Source of the DNA: Phycisphaerae bacterium
GTDB lineage: Bacteria; Planctomycetota; Phycisphaerae; Sedimentisphaerales; SM23-30
NCBI GenBank assembly: GCA_016342495.1
Contig: JAEIOG010000016.1
Coordinates: forward strand, 1-64,000
Reading direction: 5' to 3'
DNA: 64,000 nucleotides
The position numbers and the translations under genes were made by a program. Position 1 is the first letter of the stretch, and every line of letters starts with the position of its first letter. Shown piece after piece: positions 26,024 to 35,579 of this stretch. The notes beneath the pieces were generated by a model. The model did no database searches and was not told where the DNA came from. It worked only from the letters and a program-made list of their open reading frames with translations.

Positions 26024-26755
26024 TCATCGTTTGGCTATTAGTGCCGCTATGACTGCGGCTCTTACTCCGCCATCAATATTTACTACTGCAAGATTTGGGG
26101 TACACGCTGACAGCATGGAAATCAGGGCTGACTCTTTGGCTTTGTAGCCATAACCTATTGATGCCGGGACACCTATAACCGGTAGAGCTACAAGCGAGCA
26201 GACAAAACTTGCCAGAGCCGCTTCCATTCCCGCTATAACAATAACCGCCGAAACGTCTTCCTGGATTCCGGTTTTAATTGCATCAAGTACCCGGGTGGGA
26301 TGGGCAATGCCGCGATCTTCAAAAACCAGCGGCTTAACACCCAAAGCTGATAGTGTCATAGATACTTCCGATGCGATTATGTGGTCGCTGGCTCCGCCAC
26401 TTAGGACCAAAACTGAGCCGTTGGTTTTCGGAAGTTCTCCTATCACGACGGTGTGGTCCTGTGTATGAACTTCCTGAGCAGGACTATAATGTGATTGTAT
26501 TTTTTGTGGTTCTTTGCAGCGTGAGATGATAGCCAGGGGGTTATGTTCCAGGATTCTATCGGTTATTTCGATAATCTGTTGAAATGTTTTATGTTCGCCA
26601 TAAACTATCTCAGGGATGCCTGTACGCATAGTTCTTCTGACATCAACGATATTCCTGCCAGCATCTTCAAGGAAACTAAGTGACAGTTCTTTTTGAGTCT
26701 GGGCCAGCGACATTTCGCCGTTTTTTATTTTGTTATATATCGCTTCAAGGTTCAT
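26024..26755 (-). CDS. larB: nickel-pincer cofactor biosynthesis protein LarB
   Basis: LarB carboxylates nicotinic acid adenine dinucleotide and releases AMP to give pyridinium-3,5-biscarboxylate mononucleotide, the first step of nickel-pincer nucleotide synthesis. The C-terminal half resembles PurE (GGASDHIIASEVSMTL, VIVIAGMEAALASFV, VIGVPASIGYG). The N-terminal part has the conserved RRTMRTGIPEIVYGEHKT. The start at 26755 has GGAG 10 bases upstream; an earlier ATG at 26797 overlaps larE and has no ribosome-binding site. larE directly precedes it and a LarA homologue lies 6 kb away on the other strand. Confidence 0.9.
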   Translation of the reverse strand: MNLEAIYNKIKNGEMSLAQTQKELSLSFLEDAGRNIVDVRRTMRTGIPEIVYGEHKTFQQIIEITDRILEHNPLAIISRCKEPQKIQSHYSPAQEVHTQDHTVVIGELPKTNGSVLVLSGGASDHIIASEVSMTLSALGVKPLVFEDRGIAHPTRVLDAIKTGIQEDVSAVIVIAGMEAALASFVCSLVALPVIGVPASIGYGYKAKESALISMLSACTPNLAVVNIDGGVRAAVIAALIAKR

Positions 26756-26774
26756 CTTGATTTTGCTCCAGGAA

Positions 26775-27560
26775 TTAGATTTTTTTATCGTGTTCATTCA
26801 ATCTGTAAGGCTTTAGATCCATGGTAAGAAATGTCGTTAGATTGTTTAGCTGGGAAAGTTTTTCCCGATGCTCATGTTGGCTCAGCAGGGCGAAACTGTC
26901 CGGGCTGGTTATTTCGATTCGCAAATGCTCTAAACTATCCATTCTGCAACGGGTGGTATAATCTTCGGTTTTATTTATTATATACCGCTCAATATCCCTG
27001 ATGGTTGTTATTCTTTCTTCGGTTATTTCCAGATTATAATTGATACGGGTTGCCAGGCAGCTTTCAAGGCCAGCAATATCGGTTCTGGCGCCAAGGGCCA
27101 GGGCAATTTCCTTTGCCTGAGGACCATCGATGCCGCATTGCATTAATGGGCTTTGAACTTTCATTTCCTTTAGTGCTTTGCTGCCAGGTCGGTAGACTTT
27201 ACTGTCAGAAGCGTTAGTGCCATCGAGCATTACTAGTCCCCTGTCAGCAACAGCCTTAAGGATGGCTAGTTTACAGACATAACAGCGATCTACTGGATTA
27301 GCCTTTGTTTTAGAATCGGGGTTTATCTGAATAATTTCAAGATTTTCCGCCCCGAGGACCGACGCCTGAATTTGTACATCCTGGGCGGCCATGCGGTTCA
27401 TGCCATTATCAACCCAGATAGGTTTGACGTTGATTTGAGCTTTTTTCAATACGCCAAGTACAGCTGAGCTATCAAAGCCGCCTGAGAACAGCAACAAATA
27501 ACTTTCTTTTTTATTGAAGCAATCCTGAAGTTTACATATTAATGATTCGGTAGATATCAT
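26775..27560 (-). CDS. larE: sulfur transferase LarE of nickel-pincer cofactor synthesis
   Basis: Uses ATP to activate the carboxylates made by LarB and replaces oxygen with sulfur. 261 residues. PP-loop SGGFDSS (26-32), RCYVCK (92-97) and ESCLATRI with Cys168, which appears to occupy the position of the sacrificial Cys of Lactobacillus LarE. The additional Cys residues at 93 and 96 may alternatively bind a cluster, as proposed for some LarE proteins. It is between a ROK regulator and larB. The nickel-insertion protein LarC is not seen in this window. Confidence 0.9.
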   Translation of the reverse strand: MISTESLICKLQDCFNKKESYLLLFSGGFDSSAVLGVLKKAQINVKPIWVDNGMNRMAAQDVQIQASVLGAENLEIIQINPDSKTKANPVDRCYVCKLAILKAVADRGLVMLDGTNASDSKVYRPGSKALKEMKVQSPLMQCGIDGPQAKEIALALGARTDIAGLESCLATRINYNLEITEERITTIRDIERYIINKTEDYTTRCRMDSLEHLRIEITSPDSFALLSQHEHREKLSQLNNLTTFLTMDLKPYRLNEHDKKI

Positions 27561-27562
27561 TT

Positions 27563-28771
27563 TTATCCTATTTCCATATAGCTTTTATAGATAGCCAAGG
27601 CGCCGCCCCGGATCAGGGTTTCTGGGCCACCCATAGCGGGGATGATTTTAATATTACGCGATTCATAATTATACACATCAGTTTTGAGACGATTTTTGAT
27701 GGCTTCGATAAAGAATTCAATCGAAGTTTGGCTGACATATCCTGCCAGTATTACTACCTGTGGGTCATAACAATTGATAGCAATGGCAACGACTTTTGCT
27801 AGTAAATTAGCGACATTTTCACGTAATTTTAGTGAAAAAGTGTCGTTTTCGATACATCTCGCGCCCCATTTTGCTACAATTTGTTCGTCAGAATCGTCAT
27901 CTTTTATGGTATCAGTTAGTGAAGTGTCTGTATTTTCCCGGATAGCTTTCCTGATGCTTTTGGCAATGGCAGGGCCGGAAATGTAGGACTCCAGGCATCC
28001 ATTGTGTCCGCAGCCACAGCGGGGGCCATTACTGTCGATTATGGTATGGCCAATTTCGCATGCCATATCATGGGCACCATAAAGCAGGTTTCCTCTTATA
28101 GTTACAGTGGCTCCAACACCGTTAGCGACGTTGAAATAAATGATATTTTCGGGTAGTTTGTCGCTGATATTGCCCTCTGCAAACAATCTGACCCTAGTCG
28201 GGAAAACATGGATAGGGCAGTCCATACGGTCGGACATAAGTTTTTTCAGCCCTACATCCTTCCATCCCAAAGAGGATGATAATCGCACAGTTCCTTTTGA
28301 GGTTACTGATCCACTTAGCGCAATGGAAATCCCCATTATCTTTTCAATGTCAAAATCACGTTTGCTCATCAGGCCGCGAATGTTAACTTCCAGGGTATTT
28401 ATGACATGTTCAACCGAATGTGATAGGCCCAGTGGGGCTTTAATGGTTTCCAGCAGGTTGCATTGGGAGTCAAAAATCCCGATAAAGATGTGGTTTACAT
28501 TGATTTCTGTACCTATTATATGTTGACCTGCAGGATTTATGCTGATAAGTATGGGTTTGGCGCCACGTTTTTCGCTTTGGCCCCGGGTTTCGATAATCAG
28601 TTCTTTTTCGCGTAAACGGGCAACAATATAGCTGGCTGTGGAGCTGTTTAGTCCTGTCATGGTTCTAAGCTGGGCTTGAGAGAGCTCTTTATGTTTGTGT
28701 AGCAGGGACAGGATCAGTCTTTCGTTACGGATGCCAGCATTTTTTGAATCTATGGGGTTGGTATTTTTCAA
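27563..28771 (-). CDS. ROK-family transcriptional regulator
   Basis: 402 residues, NagC/XylR-like. The N-terminal winged helix (about 15-75: RLILSLLHKHKELSQAQLRTMTGLNSSTASYIVARL) is followed by an ROK sugar-kinase fold with EIGHTIID and the zinc-binding CGCGHNGCLES. The kinase active-site Asp region is not conserved as in glucokinases, favouring a regulatory role. The start is TTG with AAGGA upstream. It overlaps nothing and is directly followed by larE (2 bases). It is divergent from the pfk-led operon and probably controls both directions in response to a sugar or sugar acid. Confidence 0.88.
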   Translation of the reverse strand: MKNTNPIDSKNAGIRNERLILSLLHKHKELSQAQLRTMTGLNSSTASYIVARLREKELIIETRGQSEKRGAKPILISINPAGQHIIGTEINVNHIFIGIFDSQCNLLETIKAPLGLSHSVEHVINTLEVNIRGLMSKRDFDIEKIMGISIALSGSVTSKGTVRLSSSLGWKDVGLKKLMSDRMDCPIHVFPTRVRLFAEGNISDKLPENIIYFNVANGVGATVTIRGNLLYGAHDMACEIGHTIIDSNGPRCGCGHNGCLESYISGPAIAKSIRKAIRENTDTSLTDTIKDDDSDEQIVAKWGARCIENDTFSLKLRENVANLLAKVVAIAINCYDPQVVILAGYVSQTSIEFFIEAIKNRLKTDVYNYESRNIKIIPAMGGPETLIRGGALAIYKSYMEIG

Positions 28772-28916
28772 TGATATTCCTTAATGATTATTACATACTT
28801 TTATGGCCAGGAGTTAAAATGCCTCAAAAGTAATATATCAATATAGTAAATAATTTGTAATGATCAAACAAAAATATTTAATATTAATGTAAGCACTTGT
28901 CATATAAGGGTTAATA

Positions 28917-28962
28917 AAATAAATATTTTTTATTTGATATACGGGATGGTCTTTGTTATGCT
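28917..28962 (+). promoter_or_regulatory. promoter with candidate ROK operator upstream of pfk
   Basis: TTGATA (28934-28939), 17 bases, TATGCT (28957-28962). An AT-rich imperfect palindrome AAATAAATATTTTTTATTT (28917-28935) touches the -35, resembling ROK (NagC/Mlc-type) operators in composition. Position between the divergent units fits shared control. Confidence 0.4.
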
Positions 28963-29017
28963 AATTATATCACGAAGTGAGAGATTAAAATATTAATATG
29001 CATGCAAGGTAAAGATC

Positions 29018-30283
29018 ATGAGTAAATTACCGAATATTCTGGTCGCCCAGTCTGGCGGCCCAACTACAGTTATCAATTCCAGCGTCTGTGGCGTAATCCA
29101 AACAGCCATCAACTCGGGTAAGATTGGCAAGGTTTATGGTGCCGTCAATGGTATACTTGGGGTATTAAAGGAAGACTTGTTCGATATTTCTTCAGAATCT
29201 CCAAAAGAAATTGATGCACTGCGACGGACTCCGGCTGCAGCGATTGGGTCATGTCGATATAAGCTCAAAAGCGATGGCAACTCCGCTGATTATGAAAGAA
29301 TCATCGAAGTCTTCAAGGCTCACGGCATTCATTATTTCTTTTATGCTGGCGGAAATGATTCGATGGATACCGCTGATAAGATAAATAAGCTGGCAGCCAG
29401 CAGTGGATATGACCTGGTGTGCATGGGGGTTCCAAAAACTATTGATAATGATCTGGCCTGTACGGATCACTGTCCGGGCTATGGCTCGGTGGCAAAGTAT
29501 GTGGCAACTTGTGCGATGGAAGCTGGCAGAGATACTGACGCTTTGTATACTACTGATACTTGCACAATTCTGGAAGTTATGGGTAGAAATGCTGGCTGGA
29601 TCGCAGCGGCTTCCGGTCTTGCAAGCAGAGAAGCCCAGGATGCCCCGCATTTGATTTATATGCCGGAAGTTGCTTTTTCGATTGATAAGTTAGTCAGTGA
29701 TGTCAAGGATGTTCACTCTCAATATAAGAAAGTTTTTATTGTTGCGGGTGAAGGACTGAAAAATGATAAGAATGAATATATAACAGCAGATGCTGGTGGT
29801 TTTGGCAAAGACAGTTTTGGCCATAGCCAACTTGGAGGTGTTGCTGAGATTTTAAAAGATATTATCGAAAGAGAAGTTGGCATAAAAGCAAGGTTCAATA
29901 AACTGGGAACTAATCAAAGATGTGCGATGCATTTTGCTTCATTGACTGATGTGAATGAAGCATATTTATGTGGTCAAAAAGCAGTCGAACATGCTTTGGC
30001 AGGGGAAAATGGAAAGATGGTAACTCTGGTCCGTTCGCCGGGCGATGTATATGAATGCACAACATCGCTGGCGGCGTTAAGTGATGTCGCCAATGGTGAA
30101 AAGATTCTTCCGGCGGACTTTATTAATGCCCAGGGCAATCATATAACTGATAAGATGCGTGATTATGTTCGGCCATTAGTTCAAGGGCAGGCACCAGTTG
30201 TAATCGGTGATGATGGGTTGCCGGTTTTTGCCAGACTTGAAAGGAAATTGATTGAGAAGGTATTGCCGGAATATAAGTTTTGA
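29018..30283 (+). CDS. 6-phosphofructokinase, PPi-dependent type
   Basis: Phosphorylates fructose 6-phosphate, most likely with pyrophosphate. 421 residues. The N-terminal QSGGPT motif, GGNDSMDTA, MGVPKTIDNDL with Lys in place of Gly of the ATP-dependent enzymes (PGTIDND), MEVMGRNAGWIA-type motif and VAGEGL are group II PFK features. The Lys substitution is diagnostic of pyrophosphate use. With a membrane pyrophosphatase 7 kb away this suggests an energy metabolism that exploits PPi. It is the first gene of a sugar-acid locus. Confidence 0.9.
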   Translation: MSKLPNILVAQSGGPTTVINSSVCGVIQTAINSGKIGKVYGAVNGILGVLKEDLFDISSESPKEIDALRRTPAAAIGSCRYKLKSDGNSADYERIIEVFKAHGIHYFFYAGGNDSMDTADKINKLAASSGYDLVCMGVPKTIDNDLACTDHCPGYGSVAKYVATCAMEAGRDTDALYTTDTCTILEVMGRNAGWIAAASGLASREAQDAPHLIYMPEVAFSIDKLVSDVKDVHSQYKKVFIVAGEGLKNDKNEYITADAGGFGKDSFGHSQLGGVAEILKDIIEREVGIKARFNKLGTNQRCAMHFASLTDVNEAYLCGQKAVEHALAGENGKMVTLVRSPGDVYECTTSLAALSDVANGEKILPADFINAQGNHITDKMRDYVRPLVQGQAPVVIGDDGLPVFARLERKLIEKVLPEYKF

Positions 30284-30393
30284 TGGTAATGGAGAAAAAG
30301 ATAGCAAGAGAGTAAGAGAGTAAGACCTTGGCTACCTGGGCATTAAGAATATTAAAAAATTGTAATGTTTTAGCCAAGTGAAGCAATGCGAAT

Positions 30394-30444
30394 AATAGGT
30401 ATCACTATCGCGATATGATTTTTATCAGCATGGGATAGCCCATC
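30394..30444 (+). repeat. dispersed repeat, copy 2 (partner at 791)
   Basis: Shares GGTATCACTATCGCGA and ATCAGCATGGG...AGCCCATC, in the same order and orientation, with 791-843. It lies between pfk and the SDR gene. Confidence 0.6.
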
Positions 30445-30476
30445 GGACCTATGTTACAAAAAATGAAAGAGATATA

Positions 30477-31295
30477 ATGAATAAATTATTTAGTGTTAAA
30501 GATAAATGTGTTGTAGTTACTGGCGGGGCGGGGATTCTTTGTCAGCAGATGGTAATTGACTTAGCTGAGGCAGGTGCCAGGGTTTGTATTGTTGACCACG
30601 ATAAGGAACATGCAGAGACATTGGCAAAAAGTCTGGTTGATAAAGGGTATGAAGCTTTGGCTTTGTATGCTGACATTCTTGATAAGGGTTTGGTTGAAGA
30701 AACGCTAACAAAGACGATAGAAGCTTTTGGCAAGGTCGATGTTCTTGTTAACGGAGCTGGCGGAAATCGCAAGGATGCTACATGTTCACCACCAGATACA
30801 TTTTTTGATATACCCGATGAAGCGATAAAATCAGTTTTTGATTTGAATTTTATTGGTTCGGTTTTGCCCAGCCAGGTATATGGCAAACATATGGCCGACA
30901 ATGGTGAAGGTGTGATTATTAATATTTCTTCCATGAACGCATTTCGGCCCTTGACTAATATTGCCGCATATTCAGCTGCTAAGGCTGCTATCAGTAATTT
31001 TACACAATGGCTTTCGACATATATGGCTCAGCGTTGTTCGCCAAGAATCAGGGTTAACGCAATTGCCCCAGGTTTCTTTTTGACCAATCAAAATCGTTTT
31101 TTGTTAATTGATGAAAAAAGTGGAGAGCTGACCAAGCGCGGCCAACAGATAATTGACCATACTCCTATGGGAGAATTTGGCAAGCCAGAAGATTTGACTG
31201 GTGTGTTGATGTGGCTTATCAGTGATGCGTCACGGTTTGTGACGGGAATTGTTGTGCCGGTTGATGGTGGTTTTAGTGCTTATAGTGGGGTGTAA
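30477..31295 (+). CDS. SDR oxidoreductase, D-mannonate oxidoreductase-like
   Basis: 272 residues, short-chain dehydrogenase. Cofactor motif TGGAGILCQQ at 15-24, NGAGGN, catalytic NISSMNAF, YSAAK. The string RVNAIAPGFFLT followed by QNRFLL and the extended segment with SPRIRV are characteristic of the SDR branch annotated as D-mannonate oxidoreductase (fructuronate reductase activity), the step between D-fructuronate and D-mannonate. Sugar specificity is inferred. Between PPi-PFK and the HAD hydrolase, same strand, so likely in one operon with larA and gnd. Confidence 0.82.
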   Translation: MNKLFSVKDKCVVVTGGAGILCQQMVIDLAEAGARVCIVDHDKEHAETLAKSLVDKGYEALALYADILDKGLVEETLTKTIEAFGKVDVLVNGAGGNRKDATCSPPDTFFDIPDEAIKSVFDLNFIGSVLPSQVYGKHMADNGEGVIINISSMNAFRPLTNIAAYSAAKAAISNFTQWLSTYMAQRCSPRIRVNAIAPGFFLTNQNRFLLIDEKSGELTKRGQQIIDHTPMGEFGKPEDLTGVLMWLISDASRFVTGIVVPVDGGFSAYSGV

Positions 31296-31506
31296 TATTT
31301 TAGCGATCTGGAGCAAAACAGCACGAAGGGTAGCGCCGTGCTAAGGCACTATGCTACATTACATGATGATTAAAGTGATTTTAGTATTGAAACACAATTT
31401 GCGTTTTTTAGCTGGGCGCTGCCGCTACCAGCTGTTTGTTGGTCAATTGTCGCCTTTGCTACATGTCGCTAAAATGTTACGAAAAGGTAAAGTTTAAGAT
31501 ATTACT

Positions 31507-31529
31507 GACAAGCTGGAAGCTTGTCCTAC
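31507..31529. repeat. solitary REP-like palindrome related to the RAYT repeats
   Basis: GACAAGCTGGAAGCTTGTCC plus TAC matches the terminal palindromes of the RAYT-flanking repeats at 4561-5526 with a few substitutions. It is 18 bases upstream of the HAD gene start. Confidence 0.65.
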
Positions 31530-31547
31530 ATGGATAAGGAATAAGTG

Positions 31548-32441
31548 ATGATAGAGAATGTTACGGTAGAGACGCTTAAAGAATTTAAGCCCAAGCATGA
31601 ATATTTTATTGGTATTGATTCAGATGGCTGTGCGTTTGATTCCATGGAGATTAAGCACAAGGAATGTTTTATTCCGAATATAATTAAGCACTGGAAATTG
31701 CAGCCAGTCAGTAATTTTGCCCGGCAGGCCGCTGAATTTGTGAATCTCTACAGTAAATGGCGGGGTATTAATCGTTGGCCGGCATTGATGATGGTATTTG
31801 ATCTGCTTAGCGAAAGAGAAGATGTCAAACGTCGTGGGGTTGAGATGCCAGATGTAAAGGTTTTGCGTGACTGGATTGAAAATGAAACCCGGCTGAGCAA
31901 TACTGTGCTGAAAGAAGTTGTTGACAATACTGGCGACGCGGTTCTCAAGCAAGCTTATATCTGGTCTGAAGCTGTTAATAAAACCATTGAAGATATGGTC
32001 GAGAATGTGCCGCCATTTCCAAATCTTCGTGAATCATTGACAAAGATGGATTCTGTCGCAGATATATTTGTTGTTTCCCAGACGCCAACAGAAGCATTGA
32101 CCCGCGAATGGAAAGAGCATTCTATTGACAGCTATGTCGAATTTATTTGTGGCCAGGAGATGGGGACTAAGACTGAGCATATCCAGTTTATCGCAGGTGG
32201 GAAGTATCCAACTGATAAGATGCTGATGATTGGTGATGCCCCCGGTGATATGAAAGCTGCCCATGCTAATAAGGCTCTGTTTTATCCGATTAATCCCGGC
32301 AATGAAGAACAGTCCTGGAAAAGGTTCCATGATGAGGCATTTGATAAATTTATCAATGGCCAATATGCCGGAGATTATGAAGCTAAGGTGATAGCGGAGT
32401 TTGAAGGGTATCTGCCATCGACTCCACCGTGGAAGAAATAA
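31548..32441 (+). CDS. HAD-superfamily hydrolase
   Basis: 297 residues. Motif I DSDGCAFDS (Asp-x-Asp type), motif II VVSQTPT, and motif IV MIGDAPGDMKAA identify a Mg-dependent phosphatase-like HAD fold. A helical cap of about 140 residues (WRGINRWPALMMVFDLLSERE...) lies between motifs I and II. The ATG at 31548 is preferred to GTG at 31545 because AAGGA lies 7 bases before it. Substrate unknown; the location between the SDR and the LarA-type enzyme suggests a phosphorylated sugar or sugar acid. Confidence 0.8.
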   Translation: MIENVTVETLKEFKPKHEYFIGIDSDGCAFDSMEIKHKECFIPNIIKHWKLQPVSNFARQAAEFVNLYSKWRGINRWPALMMVFDLLSEREDVKRRGVEMPDVKVLRDWIENETRLSNTVLKEVVDNTGDAVLKQAYIWSEAVNKTIEDMVENVPPFPNLRESLTKMDSVADIFVVSQTPTEALTREWKEHSIDSYVEFICGQEMGTKTEHIQFIAGGKYPTDKMLMIGDAPGDMKAAHANKALFYPINPGNEEQSWKRFHDEAFDKFINGQYAGDYEAKVIAEFEGYLPSTPPWKK

Positions 32442-32661
32442 GGTATAGAATTTTCGTAACACTTTGGCCATCGGAGAGAATATATTAGTCACGGATTTGG
32501 GCAGATTATTACGGATTTTCACAGATTTGTTTGGTTTATTGCTTAGGATTTTTCCAATGCTCTGCTAAGCAGAACATTGCCACCTAGGGGAAGCAGACCA
32601 AGGGTCCACTGATGGCGGACCCTTGCCACCCGATACAATTAATAATACAGGAATAAAAAAT

Positions 32662-34053
32662 ATGTGGTTTTACGAAGAAGGTAAGGCGCTGGATAAGTCG
32701 GTGCAAAAAGACATGATGGTCAGGTTGTTAAAAGAGGCAGCCCAGCGGATAACACCTGATATTAAGAAAGTTCTTATACTTCCGCCTGACCTTACTAGGT
32801 TTCATTCTGATGCGGGGGTTTTGACTAATGATCTTTATCATTTATTGGGTAGTGATTGTCATGTCGATGTTATTCCGACTTTGGGCCAACATGTACCACA
32901 TACCCCCGAAGAAAATCAGTGGATGTTTGGCGATATTCCCAATGACAGAATACATGCCCATGACTGGAAAACTTCCTGCAAGAAACTTGGCGAGGTATCT
33001 GCTGAATTTGTCAGCTATGCCACCGATGGCCAGGTCAACTGGAATATACCCGTTGAGATTAATCGGGCTATTTTTGATGGCGGCTATGATTTGATTATCA
33101 ATGTTGGCCAGGTCGTCCCCCATGAAGTGCTGGGCTTTGCCAATCACAATAAAAATTATTTTATCGGTCTGGGCAGTAAAGCGATGATAAGCAATTCGCA
33201 TATGATGGCAGGAACCTATGGCATAGAAAATAATCTGGGCCAACTTATCACTCCGCTTCGGGGTTGCTTTAATGTCGCTGAGCGTGATTATCTTGGTGAT
33301 GTGCCACATGTTTATGTCCAAATTGTAAAGACTCAGGATGACGATGGTAAGCTTATAACTTCGGGTCTGTATGTTGGCGAAGGCGTTGATACATATATAG
33401 CCGCAGCCAGGCATGCAAGAGAAAAGACAATTCACCTTTTCGATAAACCTATGAATAAAATCATTTGCCATATGGATGCCAGAGAATTTAAGAGTACCTG
33501 GGTGGGTAATAAAGCGGTTTATCGCACCAGGATGGCGGTCGCTGATGGCGGTGAGCTTATCATTCTTGCTCCCGGTGTCGAACGCTTTGGTGAACAGCCT
33601 GAAGTTGATCGCATGATCAGAAAATATGGCTATAAGGGGACAGCAAATACGCTGGAGGCTTATAATTCAGATGCTGAGCTTGCGGATCTGGGGCTGGCTG
33701 CGGCACATCTGCTACATGGTTCATCAGAAGGGCGATTCAAGATAACATACGCACCTGGAAAGCTAAAGAAAGAGGAAGTTGAATCGGTCGGTTTCAGTTA
33801 TATGGATCTGGATGAGGCGATGGCTAAATATAATCCGGAAAAAATGAAAGACGGGATTAATCAGATTGATGGCGAAGAAGTGTACTTTATTAATTCGCCT
33901 AGTCTTGGCCTCTGGGCAGCAAAGGATAAATATCTTGCTGCAATAAAGAAGAATCTTGATTTTGCGAAAAAGATGGTAGCTAAAGAACCAGAAGAAAAAA
34001 TCTGGAAGTTGTTGGAAGAAATAGATATAGAAGACATTGAGCGTTTTGCATAA
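32662..34053 (+). CDS. LarA-family nickel-pincer-dependent racemase/epimerase
   Basis: 463 residues from the ATG at 32662, chosen because AGGA lies 9 bases upstream. LarA enzymes racemise or epimerise 2-hydroxy acids by hydride transfer to a nickel-pincer nucleotide. In VVPHEVLGFANHNKN...SNSH, the His, Lys (+10) and His (+26) have exactly the spacing of H174, K184 and H200 in Lactobacillus LarA, where Lys carries the cofactor thioamide and the last His binds Ni. The N-terminal LPPDLTRFHSDAG is the family signature. The neighbours (mannonate-oxidoreductase-like SDR, gnd, larBE) suggest a sugar-acid substrate; D-gluconate 2-epimerase (gluconate to mannonate), known in the LarA superfamily, is the best guess. 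Confidence 0.88.
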   Translation: MWFYEEGKALDKSVQKDMMVRLLKEAAQRITPDIKKVLILPPDLTRFHSDAGVLTNDLYHLLGSDCHVDVIPTLGQHVPHTPEENQWMFGDIPNDRIHAHDWKTSCKKLGEVSAEFVSYATDGQVNWNIPVEINRAIFDGGYDLIINVGQVVPHEVLGFANHNKNYFIGLGSKAMISNSHMMAGTYGIENNLGQLITPLRGCFNVAERDYLGDVPHVYVQIVKTQDDDGKLITSGLYVGEGVDTYIAAARHAREKTIHLFDKPMNKIICHMDAREFKSTWVGNKAVYRTRMAVADGGELIILAPGVERFGEQPEVDRMIRKYGYKGTANTLEAYNSDAELADLGLAAAHLLHGSSEGRFKITYAPGKLKKEEVESVGFSYMDLDEAMAKYNPEKMKDGINQIDGEEVYFINSPSLGLWAAKDKYLAAIKKNLDFAKKMVAKEPEEKIWKLLEEIDIEDIERFA

Positions 34054-34083
34054 AAATTACAGGTATACATACCAGGAGAAATA

Positions 34084-35538
34084 ATGATGAAAAAAGCGGA
34101 TATTGGTGTTGTTGGTTTAGCGGTAATGGGTGAAAACCTGATTCTTAATATGGAGAGCAAAGGTTTCACGGTTTCATGTTTCAATCGTACCGTTGCAAAG
34201 GTAGATAGCTTTATGGAAGGTCGGGCCAAAGGCAAAAACATAATCGGATGTAAAAGCGTTAAAGAGTTCGTTGACGCTCTGGCATCGCCTCGAAAAGTAA
34301 TGATTATGGTTAAGGCCGGTAAGCCTGTCGATGCCTTTATCGATCAGGTGATGGAATATCTCGATGATGGCGATATTATCATTGATGGCGGCAACTCCAA
34401 TTATAATGACACTGACCGCCGCACTGAATATGTGGAAAGCAAGGGCAAGCTCTTTATTGGTACCGGAGTTTCTGGTGGCGAAGAAGGAGCATTATTGGGC
34501 CCATCGATTATGCCGGGTGGTTCACCTGCTGCATGGGAATCGGTAAAACCGATATTCCAAAAGATATCAGCACATACAGATGATGGTGAGCCTTGCTGTG
34601 ACTGGGTTGGTCAAAAAGGTGCCGGTCATTTTGTTAAGATGGTACATAATGGTATCGAATATGGTGATATGCAGATGATCTGCGAAATTTATCAGATGAT
34701 GAAAGAAGGCCTGGGTATGACAAATGCTCAGATGCATGAAGTTTTTGGTCAGTGGAATGCTGGCAAGCTTGATTCATATCTGATTGAAATTACCAGGGAT
34801 ATTCTGGGCTATAAAGATGATGATGGCAATGAAGTGGTCGATTTGATTCTTGATACTGCCGGGCAAAAAGGCACAGGTAAATGGACAGCTATTTCAGCAC
34901 TTGATGTTGGTCAGCCTTTGACACTTATCGGTGAAGCGGTATTTGCCAGATGTCTGTCGGCAATAAAAGATGAAAGAGTAAAAGCCTCAGCGGTTCTAAA
35001 AGGGCCTGAGACAGCATTCGATGGCGACATGAAAGCTTTTATCGATGATTTGTCTGAGGCATTGTATGCTTCCAAGATTATCTCTTATGCCCAGGGTTAT
35101 CAATTAATGGCCGCAGCAGCCAAAGAACACAATTGGGACCTTAACTATGGCGGCATTGCTCTGATGTGGCGGGGCGGCTGTATTATTCGTTCGGCATTTC
35201 TTGGCAAAATCAAAGTAGCTTTCGATAATGATCCAGATTTGATGAATCTTTTGCTCGACCCATTTTTTACTGATGCTATTGAGTCCGCTCAGGCGGCATG
35301 GAGAAGAGTAGTAGTAAAAGCTGTAGAAATGGGCGTTCCGATGCCTGCGATCAGTTCTGCTCTTGCATATTATGATGGATACCGGTCAGAAAGACTGCCG
35401 GCGAACCTTTTGCAGGCACAGCGTGATTATTTTGGCGCCCATACATATGAAAGAGTTGACAAACCCCGTGGTGAATTTTTCCATACCAACTGGACTGGCA
35501 GAGGTGGTGACACAGCGGCTAGTGCGTATATCGTATAA
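34084..35538 (+). CDS. gnd: 6-phosphogluconate dehydrogenase (decarboxylating)
   Basis: Oxidative decarboxylation of 6-phosphogluconate to ribulose 5-phosphate. 484 residues. GLAVMGENLILNM (cofactor), CFNRTVAKVD, GGSPAAWE, catalytic Lys in KGAGHFVKMVHNGIEYGDMQ, GTGKWT, and C-terminal QRDYFGAHTYERVDKPRGEF with substrate-binding Arg and His. The NRT following strand 2 indicates NADP preference. It ends the sugar-acid operon and is followed by a terminator hairpin. Confidence 0.96.
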   Translation: MMKKADIGVVGLAVMGENLILNMESKGFTVSCFNRTVAKVDSFMEGRAKGKNIIGCKSVKEFVDALASPRKVMIMVKAGKPVDAFIDQVMEYLDDGDIIIDGGNSNYNDTDRRTEYVESKGKLFIGTGVSGGEEGALLGPSIMPGGSPAAWESVKPIFQKISAHTDDGEPCCDWVGQKGAGHFVKMVHNGIEYGDMQMICEIYQMMKEGLGMTNAQMHEVFGQWNAGKLDSYLIEITRDILGYKDDDGNEVVDLILDTAGQKGTGKWTAISALDVGQPLTLIGEAVFARCLSAIKDERVKASAVLKGPETAFDGDMKAFIDDLSEALYASKIISYAQGYQLMAAAAKEHNWDLNYGGIALMWRGGCIIRSAFLGKIKVAFDNDPDLMNLLLDPFFTDAIESAQAAWRRVVVKAVEMGVPMPAISSALAYYDGYRSERLPANLLQAQRDYFGAHTYERVDKPRGEFFHTNWTGRGGDTAASAYIV

Positions 35539-35579
35539 ATTGTCAACCCTGAATGATACATTTTCCCAATAAGACAACC

